Assembly (NCBI GenBank): GCA_019234745.1
Contig: JAFAKZ010000177.1
Location: forward strand, 1 to 5,607
Direction of reading: 5' to 3'
DNA length: 5,607 bases
DNA from: Burkholderiales bacterium
GTDB lineage: Bacteria; Pseudomonadota; Gammaproteobacteria; Burkholderiales; Chitinimonadaceae
Within the stretch, counting starts at the first letter, position 1, and every line of letters begins with the position of its first letter. The position numbers were made by a program, and so were the translations under genes. Shown piece by piece: positions 1 through 5,607 of this stretch. The notes beneath the pieces are model-generated. The model did not search any database. It saw only the letters and a program-made list of their open reading frames with translations, and had not been told where the DNA came from.

Positions 1-321
1 CGCGCCATCGACGAGACGGAACGCCGGCGTGCCAAGCAGATGGCCTTCAACGAAGCGAACGGCATCACGCCCAAGAGCGTGCAGAAGCGCATCAAGGACA
101 TTATCGACGGCGTCTACAACGAGGAAGACGCGCAAGCCGCACGCCTGCAGCGCAAGGCGCGCATGGAACTCGAGGACATGGATGAAAAGGCACTGGCGAA
201 GGAGCTCAAGCGTGTCGAGAAGGCCATGCTGGATGCCGCCAAGAACCTGGAGTTCGAGAAGGCCGCGCAGTTCCGCGACCAGTTGCACAAACTGCGCGAG
301 CGGGTGTTTGGGGCGGCTTGA
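1..321 (+). CDS. uvrB: UvrB, excinuclease ABC subunit B (C-terminal part, 5' end outside window)
   Basis: UvrB is the damage-verifying helicase-like subunit of the UvrABC nucleotide excision repair complex in the cytoplasm; it is loaded by UvrA and recruits UvrC for incision. The frame is open from base 1 and gives 106 residues before a TGA stop. The first part (AIDETERRRAKQMAFNEANG, then ITPKSVQKRIKDII) matches the end of the UvrB helicase core, where the ETxRRRxxQxxxNxxxGITP pattern is very characteristic. The last ~45 residues form the helical UVR domain that contacts UvrC, recognisable from the LEFEKAAQFRDQLHKLRE segment. A charged linker joins the two. Full UvrB is usually about 670 residues, so roughly the last sixth is present. 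The Met at base 40 lies inside a conserved motif and is not a start. The C-terminus looks intact. The next gene lies on the opposite strand and converges, so uvrB ends its transcription unit here. Confidence 0.96.
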   Translation, partial: RAIDETERRRAKQMAFNEANGITPKSVQKRIKDIIDGVYNEEDAQAARLQRKARMELEDMDEKALAKELKRVEKAMLDAAKNLEFEKAAQFRDQLHKLRERVFGAA

Positions 322-343
322 CTACAAGCAAATCCCGTATTGC

Positions 344-446
344 CGTCGCTCCCGCGCAGGCGGGAGCCCAGTAGCGGCCGAAGGTCGCTCAGCGCTCGGT
401 TAAATCCCTGGTACCGCACTGGATTCCCGCCTTCGCGGGAATAACG
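344..446. repeat. Pair of REP-like hairpins in inverted orientation
   Basis: Two similar palindromic units face each other in the gap between uvrB and the isomerase gene. The left hairpin has an 8-bp perfect stem, GCTCCCGC (348-355) with GCGGGAGC (360-367), and a 4-base loop. The right hairpin has an 8-bp perfect stem, ATTCCCGC (423-430) with GCGGGAAT (435-442), and a 4-base loop. Inner flanks also match as inverted copies: CCAGT (368-372) and ACTGG (418-422), followed inward by AGCGG and CCGC. The outer ends are CGT and ACG. The TTCCCGC-loop-GCGGGAA core next to CCAGT resembles extragenic palindromes known from many Proteobacteria; that family assignment is from memory, not a search. The left hairpin starts 27 bases after the uvrB stop and could help end transcription or protect the mRNA, but no T-run follows it. 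No terminal direct repeats or transposase are visible. Confidence 0.75.
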
Positions 447-492
447 CGTTTATTGGCGCATTGAGCGCAGCGCGAGTTGTCGGTCAGTCAAT

Positions 493-579
493 GTAGGTTG
501 GGCTGAGCTCCGCGAAGCCCAACACTGTTCCACGTATCAACCGCGCTTGTTGGGCTTCGCGGAGCTCAGCCCAACCTAC
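493..579. repeat. Perfect 32-bp inverted repeat between convergent genes
   Basis: Bases 493-524 and 548-579 are exact reverse complements over 32 bp, separated by 23 bases. Each arm is itself nearly palindromic: TTGGGCT (498-504) pairs with AGCCCAA (516-522) around an 11-base loop, and the right arm repeats this in mirror image. The DNA or RNA could therefore form one long hairpin or two small ones. The motif (GTAGGTTGGGCT ... AGCCCAACA) resembles dispersed intergenic repeats found in many Beta- and Gammaproteobacteria. It ends 17 bases before the stop codon of the isomerase gene, so it lies downstream of both convergent genes and could act as a two-way transcription barrier. Neither side carries a clear T-run, so a classical intrinsic terminator is not supported. 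No coding potential is seen. Confidence 0.88.
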
Positions 580-596
580 GTGATACGGACTAGCGC

Positions 597-1514
597 CTAG
601 GACTTCGCCGCTCCAATCGTCCGCACCGGCACCGTCACGTGGCACACATCGGTGAATTCCGGGCTATGCACGATCCATTTGTTCGTCGCGTGGCGACGCG
701 ATTCCAGTATTTCCTTGAAGGAAGCGCTGTCCGTCTTCATCATCTCCAACGCTGGCCTTTCCTTCTCTGGGATGTCGGCCAGTAGCCGTGCACGCTTGAT
801 CGGCACGTATTGCTCCGGCTTCTCGTAGAAGCCCATATCACCCGTGCCACGGGGCAGTGCCGATAGGGCCTCCATGCCCTGCAGCACGCGGCCGACGACC
901 GTGATGTTCAAATCCAGCGCCCGGGCCGGCTGGCCAATGATTACGTACAAGCTCGCACCTGTGCTGCTGTCTTCTGCATCGCCGCGCCCAGCACCTATCA
1001 CGCCGTAGCAGTGTGGAATCCAGGCCTTGTCCTTGGCAGGATCGGCTGCCACCGGCATGCCGTCGACGAAGCCGCTCTCTTGGGCCCAGCCGTCCGGGTC
1101 GACGAGCTTGGTCAAGGGCAGACCCTTGGGGGAAATGGAGAACTCGGCCGGGATGTGTGCTTTTGCGGCACCCAGGGGCTTGGCCTTGTCCTTGTCGTCG
1201 TCATTTGGGTCACCCCATTGCGTGACGTAGCCGTCCTGCACGCGGATGATGTCGAGGCCATCCCAGTAACCCTCGTGGGCCAGTGCGCGGATATTTGCCG
1301 CATGGGCGGGGGCGAAGCGCGGTGCGAGTTCAATGATCACCTGATGGCCATTCACTTCCATCACCACTGTGTTCTGCGGATCGAGCGGCGCCCATTCAGT
1401 GCTGGCCGAGGTCTTGACAATGTCGGCAGCGGGGCGATATTTCGGCGCGGCATCCGTTGCATGGGCCAGCGACAGGGCGAGGGAAATGGCGAGGGCGATG
1501 GGCAAGGTACGCAT
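597..1514 (-). CDS. Exported cyclophilin-type peptidyl-prolyl cis-trans isomerase
   Basis: Predicted to speed cis-trans isomerisation of X-Pro bonds during protein folding in the periplasm. The 305-residue product begins with a signal peptide (MRTLPIALAISLALSLAHA, likely cut after Ala19), which is why this start is preferred over an upstream Met at 1586 that adds 24 Arg/Pro-rich residues. The cyclophilin fold spans about 48-247. GLDIIRVQDGYVTQWGDP (86-103) corresponds to the FHRxxxxFxxQGGD active-site segment, with the catalytic Arg (R91) and Gln (Q99) kept and Phe replaced by Y96. STGASLYVIIGQP (184-196) matches the SQFFI strand but has L-Y-V in place of Q-F-F. LDLNITVVGRVLQGMEAL (200-217) matches the LDxxxTVFGxVxxGM block. 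About 65 residues separate the first two motifs, longer than in small cyclophilins, and ~58 residues extend beyond the fold. No strong Shine-Dalgarno sequence is visible. It lies downstream of glnE. Family confident; activity less so. Confidence 0.9.
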   Translation of the reverse strand: MRTLPIALAISLALSLAHATDAAPKYRPAADIVKTSASTEWAPLDPQNTVVMEVNGHQVIIELAPRFAPAHAANIRALAHEGYWDGLDIIRVQDGYVTQWGDPNDDDKDKAKPLGAAKAHIPAEFSISPKGLPLTKLVDPDGWAQESGFVDGMPVAADPAKDKAWIPHCYGVIGAGRGDAEDSSTGASLYVIIGQPARALDLNITVVGRVLQGMEALSALPRGTGDMGFYEKPEQYVPIKRARLLADIPEKERPALEMMKTDSASFKEILESRRHATNKWIVHSPEFTDVCHVTVPVRTIGAAKS

Positions 1515-1558
1515 AAGTGGTATCCGATATGAGCGCGGGTAAACCGCAAGCGGGAGCC

Positions 1559-1586
1559 ATCTTACGCGCCGATAGGCAGGGGGCAA
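1559..1586 (-). promoter_or_regulatory. Possible sigma70-type promoter for the isomerase gene
   Basis: On the minus strand, TTGCCC (1586-1581) lies 16 bases before TAAGAT (1564-1559). Each hexamer matches 4 of 6 consensus bases (TTGACA, TATAAT). It lies just after the hairpin that follows glnE and would give a leader of roughly 40 bases before the start at 1514. Position and spacing are plausible, but matches this weak also arise by chance. Confidence 0.3.
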
Positions 1587-1605
1587 GGCGGGCGGGCGAA
1601 ATCAG

Positions 1606-1637
1606 CCCCGGCTGTACTGCAAACGCGACAGCCGGGG
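1606..1637 (-). terminator. Strong hairpin just after glnE, candidate terminator
   Basis: CCCCGGCTGT (1606-1615) and ACAGCCGGGG (1628-1637) form a perfect 10-bp GC-rich stem with a 12-base loop, starting 6 bases beyond the glnE stop codon. In the glnE transcript the stem is followed by CUGAUUUCG, only a three-U run, so it may be a weak intrinsic terminator, an attenuator of read-through into the isomerase gene, or an mRNA 3'-end stabiliser. Confidence 0.5.
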
Positions 1638-1643
1638 GGAGTA

Positions 1644-4346
1644 TCAGTCAAATACCAGGCGCCAGAGGTTGCGCACGGCCTCGCAGTAGGGCGCTACGGC
1701 AGCAAGTGCTGCTTCCTCCGGTGGCGAGCCGTCCAGCCGCTCCTTGTGCTGCAGGTCGCGCAACGCACGGTATGCCTGCTGCGCATCCTCGGCCAAACCG
1801 GTCGGGATCAGCCCGGCAGCAGCTGCTACGCCCAAGAGCGCAATATTGCCGCTATTGGCCAGCAGGGCCGCATGCTGGGCGCCGTGTGCCAAGACGAGGT
1901 ATTGCACGATAAATTCCACATCCACCAATCCACCGCGCAGATGCTTCACGTCGTCGGCCTTGGGCGGGTGCGTGGCCAGCATCTTCTCGCGCATACCGGC
2001 TACTTCTTCGGACAGCTTGGCGCGGTCCCGGCGCTGCGACAGGATGGCCTTGCGGATGTCCTCAAACTGCTGACCGATGGCACGGTCGCCCGCCGCAAAA
2101 CGTGCCCGCGTCAGCGCCTGGTGCTCCCATACCCAGGCATTTTCGCGCTGGTATTGCTCGAATGCGGCAACGCTCGATACCAGGAGGCCCGATGCGCCGT
2201 TGGGGCGTAGGCGCAAGTCCACCTCGTACAGCGTGCCGGCCGCCGTCACCGTGGACAGCCAGGTGATGATGCGCCGCCCCAGCTTGGCATAGCGTTCTGC
2301 CGCATCGGGGTCTGCGTCGTCATAGAGGAAGATCAGGTCCAGGTCCGAGGCGTAACCGAGTTCTTTCCCGCCCAGTTTGCCATAGCCGATGATGGCGAAG
2401 GCCGGCTGCTCGCGGTGCTTGCCCGGCAGCTCGGCCCAGTTGCGTTCCAGTGCAACGGAAAGGACGAGGTCGGCCAGATCCGACAGATGGTCGGACAGGG
2501 TCGTCAGCGACCACTGGCCCGCCAGGTCCTGGGCTACCAGGTGGAAGATCTGCTGGTGCTGGAAGTCGCGCAGCACGTCCATTTCCACTTCGGCGTCGCC
2601 ATTGTGGCTCGCCAGATCGGCACGCAGCTGCTCGCCCAGCTTGGGCCACTCGGGCGGCGCGTATAGCAGGCGCGCGTCGAGTAGTTCGTCGAGCAGGATG
2701 GGGTGGCGGTGCAGATAGTCGGCCACCCAGGGGCTGGCGCTATGCAGGATGGCGAGGCGATTGAGCGTCTGCGGGTGTTCGGCCAGCAGGGCCAGGTAGG
2801 ATTCGCGCCGGCTGATCGCGTCGAGGAAGCGCAGGATGCGCTTGATGGTAGCGTCTGGGTGCGGTTGGCGCGCAGCCACCTCGACGATGGGAGGGATCAG
2901 CGCATCGAGCCTGCGCCGACTGCGATCGGCCAGCGTCTGGTAGCGGTTGCTCTGAGCGATGGTAGCGAGCTGGCGCTCCACCTCAGCAGGGTCGGCGTAA
3001 CCCAGCGCAGCCAGGCGCTCGGAGGCGTTCTGCCCGTCGGCAATGCCCAGCCAGACCCCTGCCAGCGGATGTACGGCGTCACCTTCCGCCTGGGGCAGGG
3101 CGAACACCAGCTCGAAATGCCGCGCCACCGCGTTACGGTGCTTGTCCAATACCGCCAGAAAGGCCGGCCAGTCGCGCTGGCCCATGCTTTCGGCAACCAG
3201 GGCACGGTCGGCGTCGCCGCTTGGCAGCATCTGCGTCTGGCCGTCGTCGAGATACTGCAGCCTGTGCTCCAGGTTGCGCAGGTAGACATAGGCCGCGCTC
3301 AGTTCCGCTACGGCTGCCGCTTCGAGTTGGCCGATGGCGACCAGGTCAGCCAGCACGGTGAGGGTGGGGCGGATGCGCAGGGCGGGGCGGCGCCCGCCGC
3401 GGATCAATTGGAACACCTGCGCAATGAATTCGATCTCGCGAATCCCGCCCGGCCCGAGCTTGATATTGTCGGCCAGGTCGCGCCGTGCCACTTCCCGCCG
3501 AATCTGGCCGTGCAGATCACGCATCGAGGCGTAGGCGCCATAATCCAGGTATTTGCGGTAGACGAAGGGCGTGACAAGCGCCATCAGGGACGCCTCGTCG
3601 CCGCCCAAGCCGGCCGGGCCGCTGGGGCCGTACACGCCGCGCTGGTCGGTGATGGCGCGGCCCTTGATCCAGGCATAGCGCTCCCATTCGCGGCCTTGCG
3701 TCAGCAAGTAGTTCTCCAGCGCCGCGAAGCTCGACACGAGTGGGCCTGCGTCGCCATAGGGGCGCAGGCGCATGTCGACGCGGAAGACGAAGCCGTCGGC
3801 TGTCACGTCGTTGATGAGCGCGATCAGGCGTTTGCCGGCGCGGGCGAACCATTCGTGGTTCGTGATAGGCCGAGGCCCGTCCGTTTCGCCGTCTTCCGGG
3901 TAGACGAAGATCAGGTCGATGTCGCTTGATACGTTGAGCTCGCGACCGCCCAGCTTGCCCATGCCGACCACGATTAGCCGCTGCGGTTGGCCCGATTCGC
4001 TGCCGATTGGCTGTCCGTGCCGTTCGTCGGGCCGAGTCACGCATTCCAAGGCGGCCAGGATCGCTACTTCGGCCAGGTCGCTCGTGGTCTCCATCACCTC
4101 GTTCAAGTTTGCCAGCCCCGCGAGGTCTCGGCAGAACAGCCGAGCCATCACGGTCTGGCGGAGTTCGCGTAGAAGGCCTTTCAGGGTGGCGTCATCGAGG
4201 CCTGGCGCCAGCATGGCTTCCATCTCGTCGCGCGTGAACGGGGTGTCGAGCGAGGCCATGGTGCGTTCGGCCAGTGCTGGCTTGGCGGCGAACAGGCGCT
4301 GCAGATAGCGGCTGTGGCGGACGGCGGATTCGAGACGTTCAATCAT
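1644..4346 (-). CDS. glnE: Bifunctional glutamine synthetase adenylyltransferase/deadenylylase (GlnE)
   Basis: GlnE attaches AMP to a tyrosine of glutamine synthetase to lower its activity and removes it by phosphorolysis, under control of the PII protein and glutamine. The 900-residue product has the two expected nucleotidyltransferase halves. The N-terminal deadenylylase half carries GMGKLGGRELNVSSDIDLIF (128-147; metal-binding Asp142 and Asp144), VDMRLRPYG (190-198) and GPGGIREIEF (298-307). The C-terminal adenylyltransferase half carries GYGKLGGKELGYASDLDLIF (654-673; Asp668 and Asp670), VDLRLRPNG (709-717) and RGGLVDVEF (804-812). A helical linker joins them, as in E. coli GlnE (946 residues). 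All catalytic motifs look intact. I chose the Met at 4346 (MIERLESAVRHSRYLQRL) because homology-like helical sequence begins there; the 36 extra residues from the Met at 4454 are not GlnE-like and would make the start codon overlap that of the divergent gene. No clear Shine-Dalgarno sequence precedes either. The upstream neighbour is divergent. Confidence 0.97.
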   Translation of the reverse strand: MIERLESAVRHSRYLQRLFAAKPALAERTMASLDTPFTRDEMEAMLAPGLDDATLKGLLRELRQTVMARLFCRDLAGLANLNEVMETTSDLAEVAILAALECVTRPDERHGQPIGSESGQPQRLIVVGMGKLGGRELNVSSDIDLIFVYPEDGETDGPRPITNHEWFARAGKRLIALINDVTADGFVFRVDMRLRPYGDAGPLVSSFAALENYLLTQGREWERYAWIKGRAITDQRGVYGPSGPAGLGGDEASLMALVTPFVYRKYLDYGAYASMRDLHGQIRREVARRDLADNIKLGPGGIREIEFIAQVFQLIRGGRRPALRIRPTLTVLADLVAIGQLEAAAVAELSAAYVYLRNLEHRLQYLDDGQTQMLPSGDADRALVAESMGQRDWPAFLAVLDKHRNAVARHFELVFALPQAEGDAVHPLAGVWLGIADGQNASERLAALGYADPAEVERQLATIAQSNRYQTLADRSRRRLDALIPPIVEVAARQPHPDATIKRILRFLDAISRRESYLALLAEHPQTLNRLAILHSASPWVADYLHRHPILLDELLDARLLYAPPEWPKLGEQLRADLASHNGDAEVEMDVLRDFQHQQIFHLVAQDLAGQWSLTTLSDHLSDLADLVLSVALERNWAELPGKHREQPAFAIIGYGKLGGKELGYASDLDLIFLYDDADPDAAERYAKLGRRIITWLSTVTAAGTLYEVDLRLRPNGASGLLVSSVAAFEQYQRENAWVWEHQALTRARFAAGDRAIGQQFEDIRKAILSQRRDRAKLSEEVAGMREKMLATHPPKADDVKHLRGGLVDVEFIVQYLVLAHGAQHAALLANSGNIALLGVAAAAGLIPTGLAEDAQQAYRALRDLQHKERLDGSPPEEAALAAVAPYCEAVRNLWRLVFD

Positions 4347-4452
4347 GTCTTGTCGTAAAAATGTGGAACGTTGGCAAGCTGCGGGAGACGAAGGGAGTGC
4401 GTCAACGCTAAAATCCTTCCCCCATTCTAAGCTGTCCTGCGGCAAATCCCCC
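4347..4452. promoter_or_regulatory. Divergent intergenic region between glnE and the yhdP-like gene
   Basis: These 106 bases separate two divergently oriented starts and should hold the promoters for both genes. I find no convincing sigma70 pair in either direction. TTGACG on the minus strand (4405-4400) lacks a matching -10 box at 16-18 bases, and TAAAAT on the plus strand (4409-4414) lacks a -35 box. No GC-TG-rich sigma54 -24/-12 element or NtrC-like palindrome was recognised by eye. The role is inferred from gene arrangement only. Confidence 0.5.
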
Positions 4453-5607
4453 ATGTCTCATGTCGTCCATCATCCAGTGCGCGCGCGCCTCATCCTGCTC
4501 AGGCGCATATGCCTGCGCGTGGCCCATTGGCATGGGCGCGCGCTGATCTGGATCGCCGCCGCCATCATGCTGGTGTGGGGCGCGGCGGCGGCTTGGCTGC
4601 AATGGTGGCTGTTTCCGCATCTCGATACCTACCGGCCTCGGCTGGTCGCCGAGTTGAGCCAGCGCGTGGGCCGTCCAGTGGAGATCGGTTCGGTAACGGG
4701 CGGCTGGCGTCTCGGTCAACCCTACCTCAGTTTCAGCGACCTGGCCCTCAAACACGAGGACGGCCGCCCCGCGCTCACGCTGAAACGCGCCGACGCTACG
4801 CTATCGTGGTGGCCAATGGTGCTGGGCGATATCCGCTTCGATGATCTGACGGCAGTGGCGCCCGATCTAGAACTGACACGTGACGCGGACGGCACGCTGC
4901 GCCTGGCCGACATTCCGCTGAACGAAAGCAAGCAGGACAGCGGCCTGGGCAACTGGATTCTGCGCCAGCACAGCATTGCCATAGTGGACGGCCGCATCAG
5001 CTGGCGCGACGCCAGCGTCAATGCGCCACCGCTCGTGCTTGAGCATGTCAGCTTTACTATGTCGAACCACCTGTTTGGCTGGCACGACTTTACGCTCACG
5101 GCCCGCCCACCCGCGCCCTTGGCATCGGGCTTTACCGTCCAGGCCAGCTGGCGCGGCGATAATCTTTCCCATTTCGACCGCTGGCACGGTTCGGTAAGCA
5201 CGGCGCTCAGCAATGTCGACTTGGCGGCCTGGGGGCAGTGGCTGCGCTACCCAATCGACGTACGGCGAGGCCACGGCAAGCTTTCACTCGATCTCGATTT
5301 CGTGGGGACGCGTGCGATGGCCATGGATGGCAGGCTGGAGCTCAACGATGCCAGCCTGCGCCTTGCGCCCGAACTGCAGCCGCTCGATGTGTCAGCGCTT
5401 TCCGGCAAGGTGCGCTGGCGGGACCACGGCGACGTGGCGAACCTCGATCTGACGGAGCTTAAGCTGACGGCCGCCGGCGGCAAGCTGCTCGACGGAAGCC
5501 GCGCTAGCATCAAATTCGGACCGCGTGGCGGTGAAGTCAGCGCCAGCGGGCTGACACTGCCTACGCTGGCAAACCTGCCACCCGCACTGCCGCTGCCGAA
5601 CGATGTG
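4453..5607 (+). CDS. yhdP: YhdP-type AsmA-like envelope protein (N-terminal part, 3' end outside window)
   Basis: The frame is open for 385 codons to the window end. The product starts with a basic cytoplasmic tail (~1-30, Arg/His-rich) followed by one membrane anchor (about 31-54, LIWIAAAIMLVWGAAAAWLQ and on). Then comes the typical AsmA/YhdP N-terminal block PHLDTYRPRLVAELSQRVGR, PVEIGSVTGGWRLGQPYLSF (55-94), where a helix precedes the xPVxIGxxxxxW strand. The rest is rich in short alternating beta-strand repeats (for example KLSLDLDF, GRLELNDASLRL, ANLDLTELKL), as expected of a long beta-groove protein in the periplasm. E. coli YhdP (about 1,270 residues) works with TamB and YdbH in moving phospholipids from inner to outer membrane. 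No Shine-Dalgarno sequence is evident, and the frame stays open upstream to an in-frame ATG at 4345, so the start is uncertain; 4453 is preferred because it avoids overlap with glnE. Head-to-head placement with glnE supports the identification. Confidence 0.87.
   Translation, partial: MSHVVHHPVRARLILLRRICLRVAHWHGRALIWIAAAIMLVWGAAAAWLQWWLFPHLDTYRPRLVAELSQRVGRPVEIGSVTGGWRLGQPYLSFSDLALKHEDGRPALTLKRADATLSWWPMVLGDIRFDDLTAVAPDLELTRDADGTLRLADIPLNESKQDSGLGNWILRQHSIAIVDGRISWRDASVNAPPLVLEHVSFTMSNHLFGWHDFTLTARPPAPLASGFTVQASWRGDNLSHFDRWHGSVSTALSNVDLAAWGQWLRYPIDVRRGHGKLSLDLDFVGTRAMAMDGRLELNDASLRLAPELQPLDVSALSGKVRWRDHGDVANLDLTELKLTAAGGKLLDGSRASIKFGPRGGEVSASGLTLPTLANLPPALPLPNDV

Noticed and set aside
29..403. 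124-codon plus-strand frame overlapping the uvrB end and the first repeat
   Set aside because: It runs in another frame of the conserved UvrB sequence and its Arg/Ser-rich translation is typical of an out-of-frame reading; its tail only reads through the hairpin repeats.
344..579. CRISPR array or insertion sequence in the repeat-rich gap
   Set aside because: There are no regularly spaced direct repeats with unique spacers, no transposase frame and no target-site duplication; the repeats are inverted palindromes.
322..596. Small RNA gene in the intergenic gap
   Set aside because: Hairpins are present, but without a promoter-like pair or a U-rich terminator I cannot support a discrete RNA gene.
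1011..1532. 173-codon plus-strand frame across the isomerase gene
   Set aside because: Antisense to a gene with a signal peptide and cyclophilin motifs; the translation has no recognisable fold and the frame is a by-product of GC-rich codons.
2703..3929. 408-codon open frame on the plus strand, antisense to glnE
   Set aside because: It lies entirely within intact glnE, which has all its catalytic motifs. Long antisense frames are common in GC-rich genes, and the translation shows no recognisable domain.
4400..4405. TTGACG on the minus strand as a glnE -35 box
   Set aside because: At 16-18 bases spacing only sequences such as GCAGCT or CAGCTT are found, which do not resemble a -10 box.
4722..5213. 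163-codon minus-strand frame opposite the yhdP-like gene
   Set aside because: The plus strand encodes a continuous AsmA/YhdP-like protein over the same bases; the antisense translation shows no motif.

Overview
The window reads as GC-rich chromosomal housekeeping DNA from a proteobacterium, most likely a betaproteobacterium. This rests on the protein sequences (UvrB tail, GlnE, a YhdP-type AsmA protein), on glnE sitting head-to-head with a yhdP-like gene, and on intergenic palindromes of the kind common in Beta- and Gammaproteobacteria. The genus cannot be fixed from the sequence alone. I see no mobile-element genes, phage genes, CRISPR array, tRNA or rRNA.

Layout: (1) 1-321, plus strand: the 3' end of uvrB (nucleotide excision repair), cut by the window edge. 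(2) 322-596: a non-coding stretch between convergent genes, filled with palindromic repeats. One is a pair of REP-like hairpins in opposite orientation (344-446); the other is a perfect 32-bp inverted repeat (493-524 and 548-579). (3) 597-1514, minus: an exported cyclophilin-type peptidyl-prolyl isomerase with a long internal insertion and a C-terminal extension. (4) 1515-1643: a short gap with a strong hairpin just after glnE and a possible promoter for the isomerase gene. (5) 1644-4346, minus: complete glnE, the bifunctional adenylyltransferase/deadenylylase that controls glutamine synthetase. (6) 4347-4452: a 106-bp divergent intergenic region. (7) 4453-5607, plus: the first 385 codons of a YhdP/AsmA-like inner-membrane-anchored envelope protein, still open at the window end.

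The genes serve separate functions: DNA repair, periplasmic protein folding, nitrogen control and envelope lipid homeostasis. Only glnE and the isomerase gene share a strand, and the hairpin between them suggests they are at least partly separate transcripts. No undescribed system is evident. The points worth a second look are the intergenic palindromes, the altered active site of the cyclophilin, and the uncertain start codons at the glnE/yhdP junction, where both reading frames stay open through the whole gap.
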